Source: JBBKWH01 sp037968855
Lineage (GTDB): Bacteria; Pseudomonadota; Gammaproteobacteria; Pseudomonadales; Moraxellaceae
Assembly (NCBI GenBank): GCA_037968855.1
Contig: JBBKWH010000087.1
Location: 35,430 to 99,429, forward strand
Reading direction: 5' to 3'
Length of the DNA stretch: 64,000 nt
Of this stretch, positions 42,949 to 50,891 are shown one piece after another. The notes below the pieces were generated by a model. It saw only the letters and a program-made list of their open reading frames with translations, had not been told where the DNA came from and made no database searches. A program made the position numbers and the translations under genes. Numbering within the stretch: the stretch's first letter is position 1; each line of letters begins with the position of its first letter.

Positions 42949-43842
42949 ATGAATACCGCCGCGCTACAAGCCTTTGTTATGGTCATGGATACCGGTTCGG
43001 TCTCTCGCGCAGCCGAACGCCTACACCTGACCCAACCAGCCATTAGCAAGCGTATTCGCACCCTAGAAGACGAGTTTGGTGTGCGCTTGTTTGATGCCGT
43101 TGGGCGTGGCATTCAGCCCACTGAGGCAGCACAAACGCTCCTGCCACGCGCCAAGCGTTGGCTGCTAGATTACAACGATATTCGCTATAGCTTAAGCCAT
43201 GCCAAAGATCATATTGCAGGCCAGTTGACCATTGGCACCAGCCATCATATTGGCTTGCATCATCTGCCGGATAGCCTGAAGCGATTTGTGCAGCAACACC
43301 CAGAAGTGGCCCTTGATGTGCATTTTGTCGACTCCGAACAAGCCCATCAGCAAGTGCTCTCTGGCGAGCTAGAACTGGCCTTTTTGACCTTGCCGCCGCA
43401 TCTGGATGACCGCCTGTCTTATGTCGATCTGTGGCCAGATCCCTTATTATTTGTGGCTGCGCCGTTTCATCCCTTGGTGCAGCATCAAGACCCACTCTAT
43501 TTACGCGACTTACTGCCATATCCGGCGTTACTGCCCGACGCACATACCTATACCAGCCAGATCACCCTGGCTGCATTCGCTCGCCAATCGTTACGCCCCA
43601 AAGCCAATATGAGCACCAATCCGCTTGAATCGGTACGTATGTTAGCCACCATTGGCCTCGGCTGGTCGGTGTTACCGCAAACTCTGGTCAATGACGAACT
43701 GTGTGTTTTACCGGTGCAAGATGCCGGTGATTTAAGCCGAACCTTGGGCATGGTCTGGCATCCAGAACGCACACGCTCACGTGCCGCTTGCGCGTTGTCG
43801 GCGCAAGTATTGGCCGAAATTCCAACAACTCAGCGCAAATAA
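42949..43842 (+). CDS. LysR-family transcriptional regulator next to leuC
   Basis: A 297-residue LTTR. The N-terminal winged helix-turn-helix reads FVMVMDTGSVSRAAERLHLTQPAISKRIRTLEDEFGVRLFDAVGR (residues 9-53), followed by a periplasmic-binding-protein-like effector domain (GQLTIGTSHHIGLHHLPDSL onward). It is divergent from leuC, an arrangement shared with Pseudomonas, and probably controls leuCD in response to a pathway intermediate; this is inferred from position and from the LysR box in the spacer. Confidence 0.92.
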   Translation: MNTAALQAFVMVMDTGSVSRAAERLHLTQPAISKRIRTLEDEFGVRLFDAVGRGIQPTEAAQTLLPRAKRWLLDYNDIRYSLSHAKDHIAGQLTIGTSHHIGLHHLPDSLKRFVQQHPEVALDVHFVDSEQAHQQVLSGELELAFLTLPPHLDDRLSYVDLWPDPLLFVAAPFHPLVQHQDPLYLRDLLPYPALLPDAHTYTSQITLAAFARQSLRPKANMSTNPLESVRMLATIGLGWSVLPQTLVNDELCVLPVQDAGDLSRTLGMVWHPERTRSRAACALSAQVLAEIPTTQRK

Positions 43843-44078
43843 TGCATCTAAACCGTCCTGTTTGTGAATTTATTCTTACATTATTACCTTTTTGTTAATT
43901 TACATTTCATACCACAACTGTCGGACAAAAATGAACCAACTCTCATAATTTTCTTTTTACTCTACAAACACACCACAACACCAGCGCAACCACACCGGCC
44001 CTTTTGTGTATCCCACAACCGCTGTGACCTGCTGGCAATGCTTTTTCTCTCTCGCACGATCTGTCTGGAGTCGCCATC

Positions 44079-44249
44079 ATGGCCAACACTCAATCTTCTT
44101 CAAAGCCATTAATCAGCAAAGCAGCCAGTAACGCTCAACCCTCAGCCAAGCAAATGAAGCTCGCCTTTAACCTGCTACTTGGTTTGATTATCCTCATGGC
44201 CGCCTTAATCTTTATGGTGATCTTGATGAACCTACCAGGCACATTCTAA
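44079..44249 (+). CDS. 56-residue single-pass membrane protein
   Basis: A short frame encodes a protein beginning MANTQSSSKPLISKAASNAQ, with a polar Ser/Lys/Gln-rich N-terminal half and one strong membrane segment (about residues 30-51, LLLGLIILMAALIFMVILMN), ending LPGTF. A ribosome binding site GGAG lies eight bases before the ATG. The charge pattern predicts the N-terminus in the cytoplasm. About 236 bases upstream hold no other gene. Function is unknown. Confidence 0.65.
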   Translation: MANTQSSSKPLISKAASNAQPSAKQMKLAFNLLLGLIILMAALIFMVILMNLPGTF

Positions 44250-44278
44250 GCCTCGTACCACAGCAAAATGAACACGCG

Positions 44279-44299
44279 GCCTTAGCTTTATACTAAGGC
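44279..44299. repeat. hairpin between convergent genes
   Basis: GCCTTAG (44279-44285) pairs with CTAAGGC (44293-44299) around a seven-base loop, followed by six A on the plus strand. With no T-run in either direction it is not a standard terminator, but it sits where transcripts from the two converging genes should end. Confidence 0.45.
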
Positions 44300-44331
44300 A
44301 AAAAACTAGTCGGTGGATCCGCGTAAAGACC

Positions 44332-45084
44332 TTAATCGCCGCCACATCCACCGCCGCATCCGCTATCCCCACCACAGCCATGACTATCGCTACTGTCATG
44401 ATCTGACGAATGGCTACTGCCACTATCGCTACTTTGGGTAGCCACCCATTGGCGATAGCGTTGTGACCATTCCAGCGCATCATGTTGCTGCATTTGTGGC
44501 CACAGCAGCATGGCATCAAGCATGAATAAACGTGGCAAAACCGTGGTGCTTTGGGGCGTTAATCCTTGTAACTGACAGCTTGACTGCCACGTCCGCATCA
44601 TTGCAGCATCCCCTTGAGGGATTGCCGCATGAGGCCGATGATGCAACATGCGACCAAACGCACGCTGACAAAACTCAGCATACGTACGCGTATCCAATAT
44701 CAGCGCATGCCATAACGCATCTACCGCATGCGACGGCATCGCCATCACCTGTCGCGAATTTGAGCGTGTCTGTATCTGAAAAAAATCCCGCAGTCCACGC
44801 TCCACCCAACGGCGTTGCTTGGCACTCAGCGCCAACGAACGCGCTTGGGTCTCGACCCGCTGCCATAGATCATGTGGCCAGACATAAGACTCAATAAACG
44901 CCACTCGCTGACGCATACGCTGTTGTTGCCACGCCATCCCGACCGCCACAAACAATGCGGTCAGCAGTAAAGCCACAGCAAAATGCACCCCGCTATACAC
45001 CAACCCAGCAGCCAGCACAAAGGCCAAAAACAACAACCCTATTGAGGGACGAGCACGTACCTGTTGGGTGACTGACAGATCCAT
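44332..45084 (-). CDS. membrane protein with GRDP-like domain and Cys/Gly-rich tail
   Basis: A 250-residue protein with two N-terminal membrane segments (about 14-31 and 35-51), a basic stretch, a soluble domain of about 130 residues containing HAVDALWHALILDTRTYAEFC (119-139), and a Ser/Asp/His-rich tail ending HGCGGDSGCGGGCGGD. The VDxLWHxxILxTRxYxxFC signature recalls glycine-rich-domain (GRDP/DUF1399-like) proteins, and similar CGGGCGG tails occur in bacterial relatives such as TIGR04222 proteins. The cysteine tail could bind metal. ATG 45084 follows a GGGGG site. Function is unknown. Confidence 0.68.
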   Translation of the reverse strand: MDLSVTQQVRARPSIGLLFLAFVLAAGLVYSGVHFAVALLLTALFVAVGMAWQQQRMRQRVAFIESYVWPHDLWQRVETQARSLALSAKQRRWVERGLRDFFQIQTRSNSRQVMAMPSHAVDALWHALILDTRTYAEFCQRAFGRMLHHRPHAAIPQGDAAMMRTWQSSCQLQGLTPQSTTVLPRLFMLDAMLLWPQMQQHDALEWSQRYRQWVATQSSDSGSSHSSDHDSSDSHGCGGDSGCGGGCGGD

Positions 45085-45127
45085 ACCCCACCCCCTTATT
45101 GTAGTCTTGAGATTGATCCGCGCAGGA

Positions 45128-45793
45128 CTAAGACTCGGTCGGGATTGACCAATCCTCAACAGGCCACTGATGCGCCAACGCATGCGCATGCAAGCGGTCA
45201 TCTGGATTGACCGCGACAGGATGATCAACCCAATTAAGTAACGGCAAATCGTTAAACGAATCCGAATAACCCCACGACTCGCTCACCGCCGGACGTGTGG
45301 CCAGCCATGCCTGCAAATGATGCAGTTTGCCCGCAGCAAAACACGGCTCACCCGCCAAACGACCGCTATAACGGCCATCCACCACTTCGGGCACACTGGC
45401 AATCAAATCCTGCACACCAAAGGCTGCCGCAATTGGCCCCGTTACAAAGGCATTGGTCGCGGTAATGATCACCAGCGTATGGCCTGCCGCCTGATGCCGC
45501 GCAATCGCAGCCCGACCTGCTGGACGCAGCATTGGTGCAATCACCTGCTGCATAAACGTTGTATGCAGCGTGGCTAATTCGTCCATGCTGTGCTGGCTTA
45601 AAAACTCAAATACAAACTCGTTATACGCCACCGCATCCAAAGTGCCAGCCTTATAGTCTTCATAAAACCGATCATTACGTGCACGATGCGCCGCCTCATC
45701 CACCAAGCCTTCTGCAATCAAAAACTCACCCCATGCATGGTCAGAGTCGATATTGAGCAAGGTATGATCCAAATCAAACAAGGCCAACTGCAT
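45128..45793 (-). CDS. HAD-superfamily IB hydrolase
   Basis: A 221-residue phosphatase-type HAD protein. Motif I is FDLDHTLLNIDSD (nucleophile Asp8, with Asp10 as the general acid), motif II is VIITATNAF, and motif III/IV is GYSDSFNDLPLL. It belongs to the TIGR01490 group, related to phosphoserine phosphatase. The order HAD-IB, rppH, ptsP is the same as in Pseudomonas aeruginosa, except for direction. ATG 45793 gives the standard MQLALFDLDHTL start. Confidence 0.88.
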   Translation of the reverse strand: MQLALFDLDHTLLNIDSDHAWGEFLIAEGLVDEAAHRARNDRFYEDYKAGTLDAVAYNEFVFEFLSQHSMDELATLHTTFMQQVIAPMLRPAGRAAIARHQAAGHTLVIITATNAFVTGPIAAAFGVQDLIASVPEVVDGRYSGRLAGEPCFAAGKLHHLQAWLATRPAVSESWGYSDSFNDLPLLNWVDHPVAVNPDDRLHAHALAHQWPVEDWSIPTES

Positions 45794-46098
45794 AACGCTA
45801 CACTCCAGATCACAGCAAGGATAATTGCCGGTCATCCCATCGGATGAACCACACAACAAGGATCGTTTTTGCACCAACCGGTGACAGCGCCATCAGTCCA
45901 TACACGGACCCACGCGCTAAAACCATCACAGTGGCTGGCAAAAACACAAAAAAACGTAAATCTTCCATCGATCAAGCACGGAAATTCGTTACCATCATAT
46001 CAAACTTATTTGTCTTTCTTGTGATTGGCGACCATGGTGTCCTGTACAGGATATCCGCCCGTCATCTAGAAGCATGACCGCTTTTTTAGGTAGGCCAG
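45794..46098. other. spacer between the HAD gene and rppH
   Basis: These 305 bases between divergent genes hold no gene I can support; a plus-strand frame at 45844-46077 has no ribosome binding site and no recognisable product. There is a 12-base palindrome TCCTGTACAGGA at 46040-46051, about 50 bases upstream of rppH, which could be an operator. The promoters of both flanking genes must lie here, but none is clear enough to mark. Confidence 0.5.
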
Positions 46099-46590
46099 AT
46101 GATCGATTCGGAAGGTTTCCGGCCCAATGTCGGTATCATTTTGGCAAACGCCCAAGGACAGGTTCTTTGGGCCAAGCGGATCGGCCATGATGCATGGCAA
46201 TTTCCGCAAGGTGGCATCCAATTTGGTGAATCTCCAGAGCAAGCACTGTATCGCGAGCTTCAGGAGGAGATTGGGCTTAAGCCTGAGCATGTACGTATTC
46301 TTGCTCAGACACGAGGTTGGCTACGCTATCGCCTGCCTCATCGTTATATTCGACAAGATAGCTCGCCGGTGTGCATTGGCCAAAAACAAAAATGGTTTTT
46401 GCTGCAATTGACTGCACCGACGCACGAGATCCGGTTGGATGCCAGCCATCCTGCCGAGTTTGACCATTGGATGTGGGTCAGCTATTGGTATCCGTTGGGA
46501 CAAGTGGTTGCCTTTAAGCGAGACGTTTATCGCAAGGCAATGCTCGAACTGTGCCATCGACTGCCCTATAACAGTCCGCGTTTTAAATAG
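46099..46590 (+). CDS. rppH: RNA pyrophosphohydrolase
   Basis: A 163-residue Nudix enzyme that removes pyrophosphate from the 5' end of mRNAs and so starts RNase E-dependent decay. The start MIDSEGFRPNVGIILAN is almost identical to E. coli RppH. The Nudix box runs GGIQFGESPEQALYRELQEEIGL (about residues 38-60), with RELQEE metal ligands intact. It lies 140 bases before ptsP, as in Pseudomonas. Confidence 0.96.
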   Translation: MIDSEGFRPNVGIILANAQGQVLWAKRIGHDAWQFPQGGIQFGESPEQALYRELQEEIGLKPEHVRILAQTRGWLRYRLPHRYIRQDSSPVCIGQKQKWFLLQLTAPTHEIRLDASHPAEFDHWMWVSYWYPLGQVVAFKRDVYRKAMLELCHRLPYNSPRFK

Positions 46591-46730
46591 CAGTCAACGA
46601 TTTAAGCCGTTGGCTCGTAGCAATGTGGCTTAAGCCATTGCAAGATCTACGTCCATAGCAATGGGCGTGGCGCACGCTGTATTGAGATCAATCATGCGTT
46701 GATGTTTACACCAGAAATAAGGAAATTAGA

Positions 46731-49040
46731 ATGTCCGGTTCGGCCATGCAACTTGAAACGCTTAGGCGCATCGTCCAAGAGGTTGATGCGGCTCCTTCGT
46801 TGCATGACGCACTCGAGACGATGGTCAATCTCGTGGCCGATGCCATGCAAGCAGAAGTCTGCTCTGTCTATTTGCTGGATGAACAAAATCAACGCTATGT
46901 GCTGATGGCCTCCAAAGGCCTTAACTCCGACTCGGTTGGCGAAGTCTTTTTGAACAAAGGCGAAGGCTTGGTAGGTTTGGTCGGTCAGCGTGAAGAAATT
47001 ATCAGCCTAGATGATGCCTCGCTACACCCTCGCTTTCACTATCTACCCGAAACCGGCGAAGAACGCTACAACGCTTTTTTGTGTATTCCGATCAGGTATC
47101 GGCGCAAGGTGATGGGTGTAATGGTGGTGCAGCATCACGAGCGTCGGGCATTTTCTGAGGCGTCCGAATCCTTCTTGGTCACCTTATGTGCGCAGCTATC
47201 GGGTGCGATTGCCCATGCGCACGCTGTTGGCCAAGTCGATGTATTTCGCAAACCCTCCAATACACCAACCTCCAAAATTTTTCAGGGCGTGGCTGGTGCT
47301 GGTGGCATCGCAATTGGTCGTGCCGTGGTGTTTTATCCGCCTGCCGACATTGACCTCGTGCCAGATCGCCAAGCCGAGAACATCACCGAAGAGTTGGCCT
47401 TGCTGAGCACTGCGGTTCAGGCCGTACGCGCCGACATCAAAGAACTTGATGCCAAAATGCAAAATGCGCTGATGGCCGAAGAACGCGCCTTGTTTAGCGT
47501 TTATTTGCGTATGCTCGATGACAACGCACTACCCAGCGAAATTGCCGCACGCATCAAAGCTGGTAGTTGGGCGCAAGGGGCTGTGCGTACCGTGATCGAA
47601 ACCCATGCCGCGCATTTTGCCCAAATGGAAGACGAATACCTGCGCGAGCGGGTGTCGGACCTGCGCGACTTGGGTCGTCGGATTTTGGCAAGACTGCAAG
47701 CAGCAGATGTCAATCATCGCGAGATTGCCGAAGATAGCATCTTGATTGGCGAAGAAATCACCACCGCCACCTTGGTCGAACTGCCCCTCCAAAACATTGC
47801 CGCGATTGTGACCACCGAAGGTGCAGCCAACTCACACATGGTGATTGTGGCGCGGGCATTAGGCATTCCGACTGTGGTGGGCGTGACCGAGCTACCGATT
47901 ACCCAACTTGACGACGCCGAGATGATTGTTGACGCGCATCAAGGACGGATTTTTGTCCATCCCGTCCGTCGCTTGCGTCAGCGCTATCGCGAAGTACAAC
48001 GCGAAGAAGAACAAGCGGCCAAAGATCTCAAAGCCTACGAAAACCGCGAAACCATCACCACCGATGGCGTGCCACTAACCCTGTACGTCAACACCGGTTT
48101 GATGATTGACGTGATTCGCGGCACCCAACGTGGTGCGCAAGGCGTTGGTCTATATCGTAGCGAAATCCCATTTATGCTGCGCGAGCGCTTCCCTGGCGAA
48201 GAAGAACAACGGCTGATCTATCGTCAGCAGTTATCACACTTTGCCAACAAGCCCGTGATCATGCGCACGCTCGACATTGGCGCAGATAAAGACTTGCCGT
48301 ATTTTTCGATCCAAGAAGAAAACTCCGCCCTCGGTTGGCGTGGCATTCGTTTTACCTTAGATCATCCGGAGATTTTTTCGGCCCAGATTCGCGCCATGCT
48401 CAAAGCCAGTATTGGCCTGAATAACCTGCATATCCTGCTACCGATGATCACCAATCTTGGCGAGGTCGAGGAGTCGTTGTATTTACTCGAACGTGCCTTG
48501 GCCGAAGTGCAAGAAGAAGAACAGGTCAAAATTATGCGGCCACGCGTGGGTGTGATGATCGAAGTGCCTAGCATGCTGTTTCAGCTGGAAGACATGGCCT
48601 CAATGGTTGATTTCTTCTCGGTGGGTTCTAACGATTTAACCCAGTACCTACTGGCTGTCGATCGCAATAATCCGCGTGTAGCCAGCTTATATAATCACTA
48701 CCATCCGGCGGTGATTCGCGCATTGCATCAGATTGTCACCGAGTGCAAACGGCTTGATCGTCCGGTCAGTATCTGTGGCGAAATGGCGGGTGATCCGGCC
48801 ACAGCAGTTTTGCTCTCGGCAATGGGGTTTTCTGCCTTGTCGATGAGTGCGGCCAACTTACTCAAGATTCGTAAGACCTTGTGCCATATCTCAATGAGCG
48901 AAGCCAAAAACTTATTGGATGAAGTGTTGGTCATGGACAGCCCTGCGGTCATCCGCAGTTGGGTCGAACACTATATGATCAAAAAAGGTCTCGCCGATGT
49001 GGTGCGTCCAAGCCAGCACAATATTGGCAACATGAATTAG
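46731..49040 (+). CDS. ptsP: phosphoenolpyruvate-protein phosphotransferase PtsP (enzyme I-Ntr)
   Basis: A 769-residue protein: an N-terminal GAF domain (about 1-165, LETLRRIVQEVDAAPSLHDALETMV onward), then the enzyme I domains. The phosphorylated His369 lies in TTEGAANSHMVIVARALGIPTVVG; the PEP-binding barrel has GLYRSEIPFMLRERFPGEEEQ, MRTLDIGADKDLPYF, and GSNDLTQYLLAVDRNN with the catalytic Cys in SICGEMAGDP. It starts the nitrogen phosphotransferase relay (PtsP, NPr, EIIA-Ntr), which links nitrogen and carbon status to transport and regulation. No other relay gene is in the window. Confidence 0.97.
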   Translation: MSGSAMQLETLRRIVQEVDAAPSLHDALETMVNLVADAMQAEVCSVYLLDEQNQRYVLMASKGLNSDSVGEVFLNKGEGLVGLVGQREEIISLDDASLHPRFHYLPETGEERYNAFLCIPIRYRRKVMGVMVVQHHERRAFSEASESFLVTLCAQLSGAIAHAHAVGQVDVFRKPSNTPTSKIFQGVAGAGGIAIGRAVVFYPPADIDLVPDRQAENITEELALLSTAVQAVRADIKELDAKMQNALMAEERALFSVYLRMLDDNALPSEIAARIKAGSWAQGAVRTVIETHAAHFAQMEDEYLRERVSDLRDLGRRILARLQAADVNHREIAEDSILIGEEITTATLVELPLQNIAAIVTTEGAANSHMVIVARALGIPTVVGVTELPITQLDDAEMIVDAHQGRIFVHPVRRLRQRYREVQREEEQAAKDLKAYENRETITTDGVPLTLYVNTGLMIDVIRGTQRGAQGVGLYRSEIPFMLRERFPGEEEQRLIYRQQLSHFANKPVIMRTLDIGADKDLPYFSIQEENSALGWRGIRFTLDHPEIFSAQIRAMLKASIGLNNLHILLPMITNLGEVEESLYLLERALAEVQEEEQVKIMRPRVGVMIEVPSMLFQLEDMASMVDFFSVGSNDLTQYLLAVDRNNPRVASLYNHYHPAVIRALHQIVTECKRLDRPVSICGEMAGDPATAVLLSAMGFSALSMSAANLLKIRKTLCHISMSEAKNLLDEVLVMDSPAVIRSWVEHYMIKKGLADVVRPSQHNIGNMN

Positions 49041-49121
49041 GGCCGCGTTCAACCTCTGCTGCTGATTGATCTGTCGTGCCCAGCGGTATGCAGACTTTTT
49101 TTGATCATCAATGGAGGCGGC

Positions 49122-50222
49122 ATGTCACGACTCGACACATTGCTCAACCAACCCTTAGACCAATTGCAAGGCACGGCTGCACGCATGGCCAGCCTGTTAC
49201 CAGAAGCCGTGCATCATCAACTCACGCGCTTGCTCGGCCATCAACACCACCACCCCGAACTTGATCCAGCACTTGCCACCATTTTGGCCGTACGAGATTT
49301 TCGCGGTGGCAAAGGCAAAATTGCCGATGATCCAGTGGCTAGTCGGGCCAAATTTCGCCGCGAGATGGCCAGCATTCGTGGCCGTGTCACCCCAGTTGGG
49401 CAGGTGCAAGACATCAGTATGGATGGCATTGCCCATCCGATCCCTGCGCGCCATTACGCCCCCATCGAATCGATTACATCTGATCAGCCCTTCCCTTTAC
49501 TGATCTTTTTTCATGGCGGTGGCTTTGTGGTGGGCGATCTAAACACCCATGATGAACCCTGCCGCATGCTGTGTAGGCATGGGCATTTTCATGTATTGAG
49601 TATTGATTACCGTCTTGCCCCAGAGCATCCGTTTCCGGCAGCCTTTGATGATGGCGTGGCTGCCATACAATGGGTACATCAACATGCCAACGATTGGAAC
49701 ATTGATCTCAACGCGATTGCCATCGGTGGTGATAGTGCGGGGGGCAACTTAAGTGCCACGCTAACCAATGCCTTAGCACAAACCGAATATGCCCCTGCGG
49801 CTCAACTGCTGATTTATCCAGCCATTGAGTTTTATATGCCGACCGAATCAAAAACCACCTATAGCGATGGGTTGTTTTTGAGTCACGCAGATGTACGTGA
49901 TGCCTACCTGCGCTATAACCCAGACGAAATCTATCCACCAGATGACCCGCGCCTGTGTCCGATGTATCCACCCGACCCCACCCAAGGCCACCGCAACCTG
50001 CCCCCCACGCTGATCATCACCGCAGCACTCGACGTGCTACGCGATGAAGGCGAAGTGTATGGTCGTACCCTACGCCAAGCGGGCAATACCTGCATGATGC
50101 GGCGTGTCGCAGGGCAAGGGCATGGCTTTATTAATATCACCAGCATCAATCGAGGGGCCTACCAAGCCACCTTACAGATGGCGGCAGACTTTCGATTATT
50201 ACTGGCTGGAGAGGTCTTTTAG
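49122..50222 (+). CDS. alpha/beta hydrolase, HSL-type esterase
   Basis: A 366-residue carboxylesterase of the hormone-sensitive-lipase family. The oxyanion-hole motif is FFHGGGFVVGD, the nucleophile serine lies in GGDSAGGNLSA, and the acid and base of the triad are expected in TAALDVLRDEGE and AGQGHGFIN. No signal peptide is visible. ATG 49122 with GGAGG upstream is preferred over 49101. Its last 24 bases overlap the 3' end of the gph-like gene on the other strand. Confidence 0.9.
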   Translation: MSRLDTLLNQPLDQLQGTAARMASLLPEAVHHQLTRLLGHQHHHPELDPALATILAVRDFRGGKGKIADDPVASRAKFRREMASIRGRVTPVGQVQDISMDGIAHPIPARHYAPIESITSDQPFPLLIFFHGGGFVVGDLNTHDEPCRMLCRHGHFHVLSIDYRLAPEHPFPAAFDDGVAAIQWVHQHANDWNIDLNAIAIGGDSAGGNLSATLTNALAQTEYAPAAQLLIYPAIEFYMPTESKTTYSDGLFLSHADVRDAYLRYNPDEIYPPDDPRLCPMYPPDPTQGHRNLPPTLIITAALDVLRDEGEVYGRTLRQAGNTCMMRRVAGQGHGFINITSINRGAYQATLQMAADFRLLLAGEVF

Positions 50223-50891
50223 GCCAATCAACTGCTGCAACACACGGCCAAGGTCAGCGACCGAATCGACCATCGCCAGCGGCTGATGCTGCTGCAAGGT
50301 CTGCGCATCGTGTACGCCATAAGTCACGCCAATACTTGGCATGCCAATCCGCGCAGCCATCTCCAGATCGTACGTCGTATCCCCGACCATGATGCACTGT
50401 GCCGCAGATAAACCCGTGACCTGCAAAATCTCACTCAGCATCTGTGGATCAGGCTTAGAGCAGGTCTCGCCAGCACAACGCGTGACCTCAAAGTAGGCAT
50501 GGGTCTGTGACTGATCTAATACCCGATTTAAGCCGATTCGACTTTTTCCCGTCGCCACCGCCAAACGTACACCGGCTGCCTGCAATTGATCCAGCATCGG
50601 TTCAATACCCACAAACAACCGTGTGCCACTCAGACTATTGGCGACATAGTGAGTCGAATAATCGGCCTGAATCGGGTCTCTAAGATGCGGATGATCGGGA
50701 AATAACACTGCCATCGCTTCAGGCAAACCCAAACCAATAATATTGGCGGCGGCTGTCTCGGTTAGGCTTAAACCATGCTGACCTGCGGCCCACAGCAAAC
50801 TGGCCACAATTTGCCCCACCGAATCCATCAACGTGCCGTCCCAGTCAAAGATCACCAACTCAGGCCGCACGTTCTGCGTCAAATCCACCAT
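50199..50891 (-). CDS. HAD-IA hydrolase, phosphoglycolate-phosphatase-like
   Basis: A 230-residue phosphatase with motif I FDWDGTLMDSV (Asp16 and Asp18), motif II AVATGKSR and motif III/IV GETCSKPDPQML and MVGDTTYDLEMA. In Pseudomonas a gph-like gene also follows rluC. Its ATG shares one base with the rluC stop (TAATG), so the genes are translationally coupled. True phosphoglycolate activity cannot be confirmed by sequence. Confidence 0.9.
   Translation of the reverse strand: MVDLTQNVRPELVIFDWDGTLMDSVGQIVASLLWAAGQHGLSLTETAAANIIGLGLPEAMAVLFPDHPHLRDPIQADYSTHYVANSLSGTRLFVGIEPMLDQLQAAGVRLAVATGKSRIGLNRVLDQSQTHAYFEVTRCAGETCSKPDPQMLSEILQVTGLSAAQCIMVGDTTYDLEMAARIGMPSIGVTYGVHDAQTLQQHQPLAMVDSVADLGRVLQQLIGLKDLSSQ

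Noticed and set aside
46040..46051. TCCTGTACAGGA as a LexA box
   Set aside because: The LexA consensus needs CTGT and ACAG separated by eight bases; here they adjoin. Kept only as an unassigned palindrome.
45844..46077. 77-codon frame upstream of rppH
   Set aside because: No ribosome binding site, and the region must carry two divergent promoters; the sequence does not resemble a known small protein.
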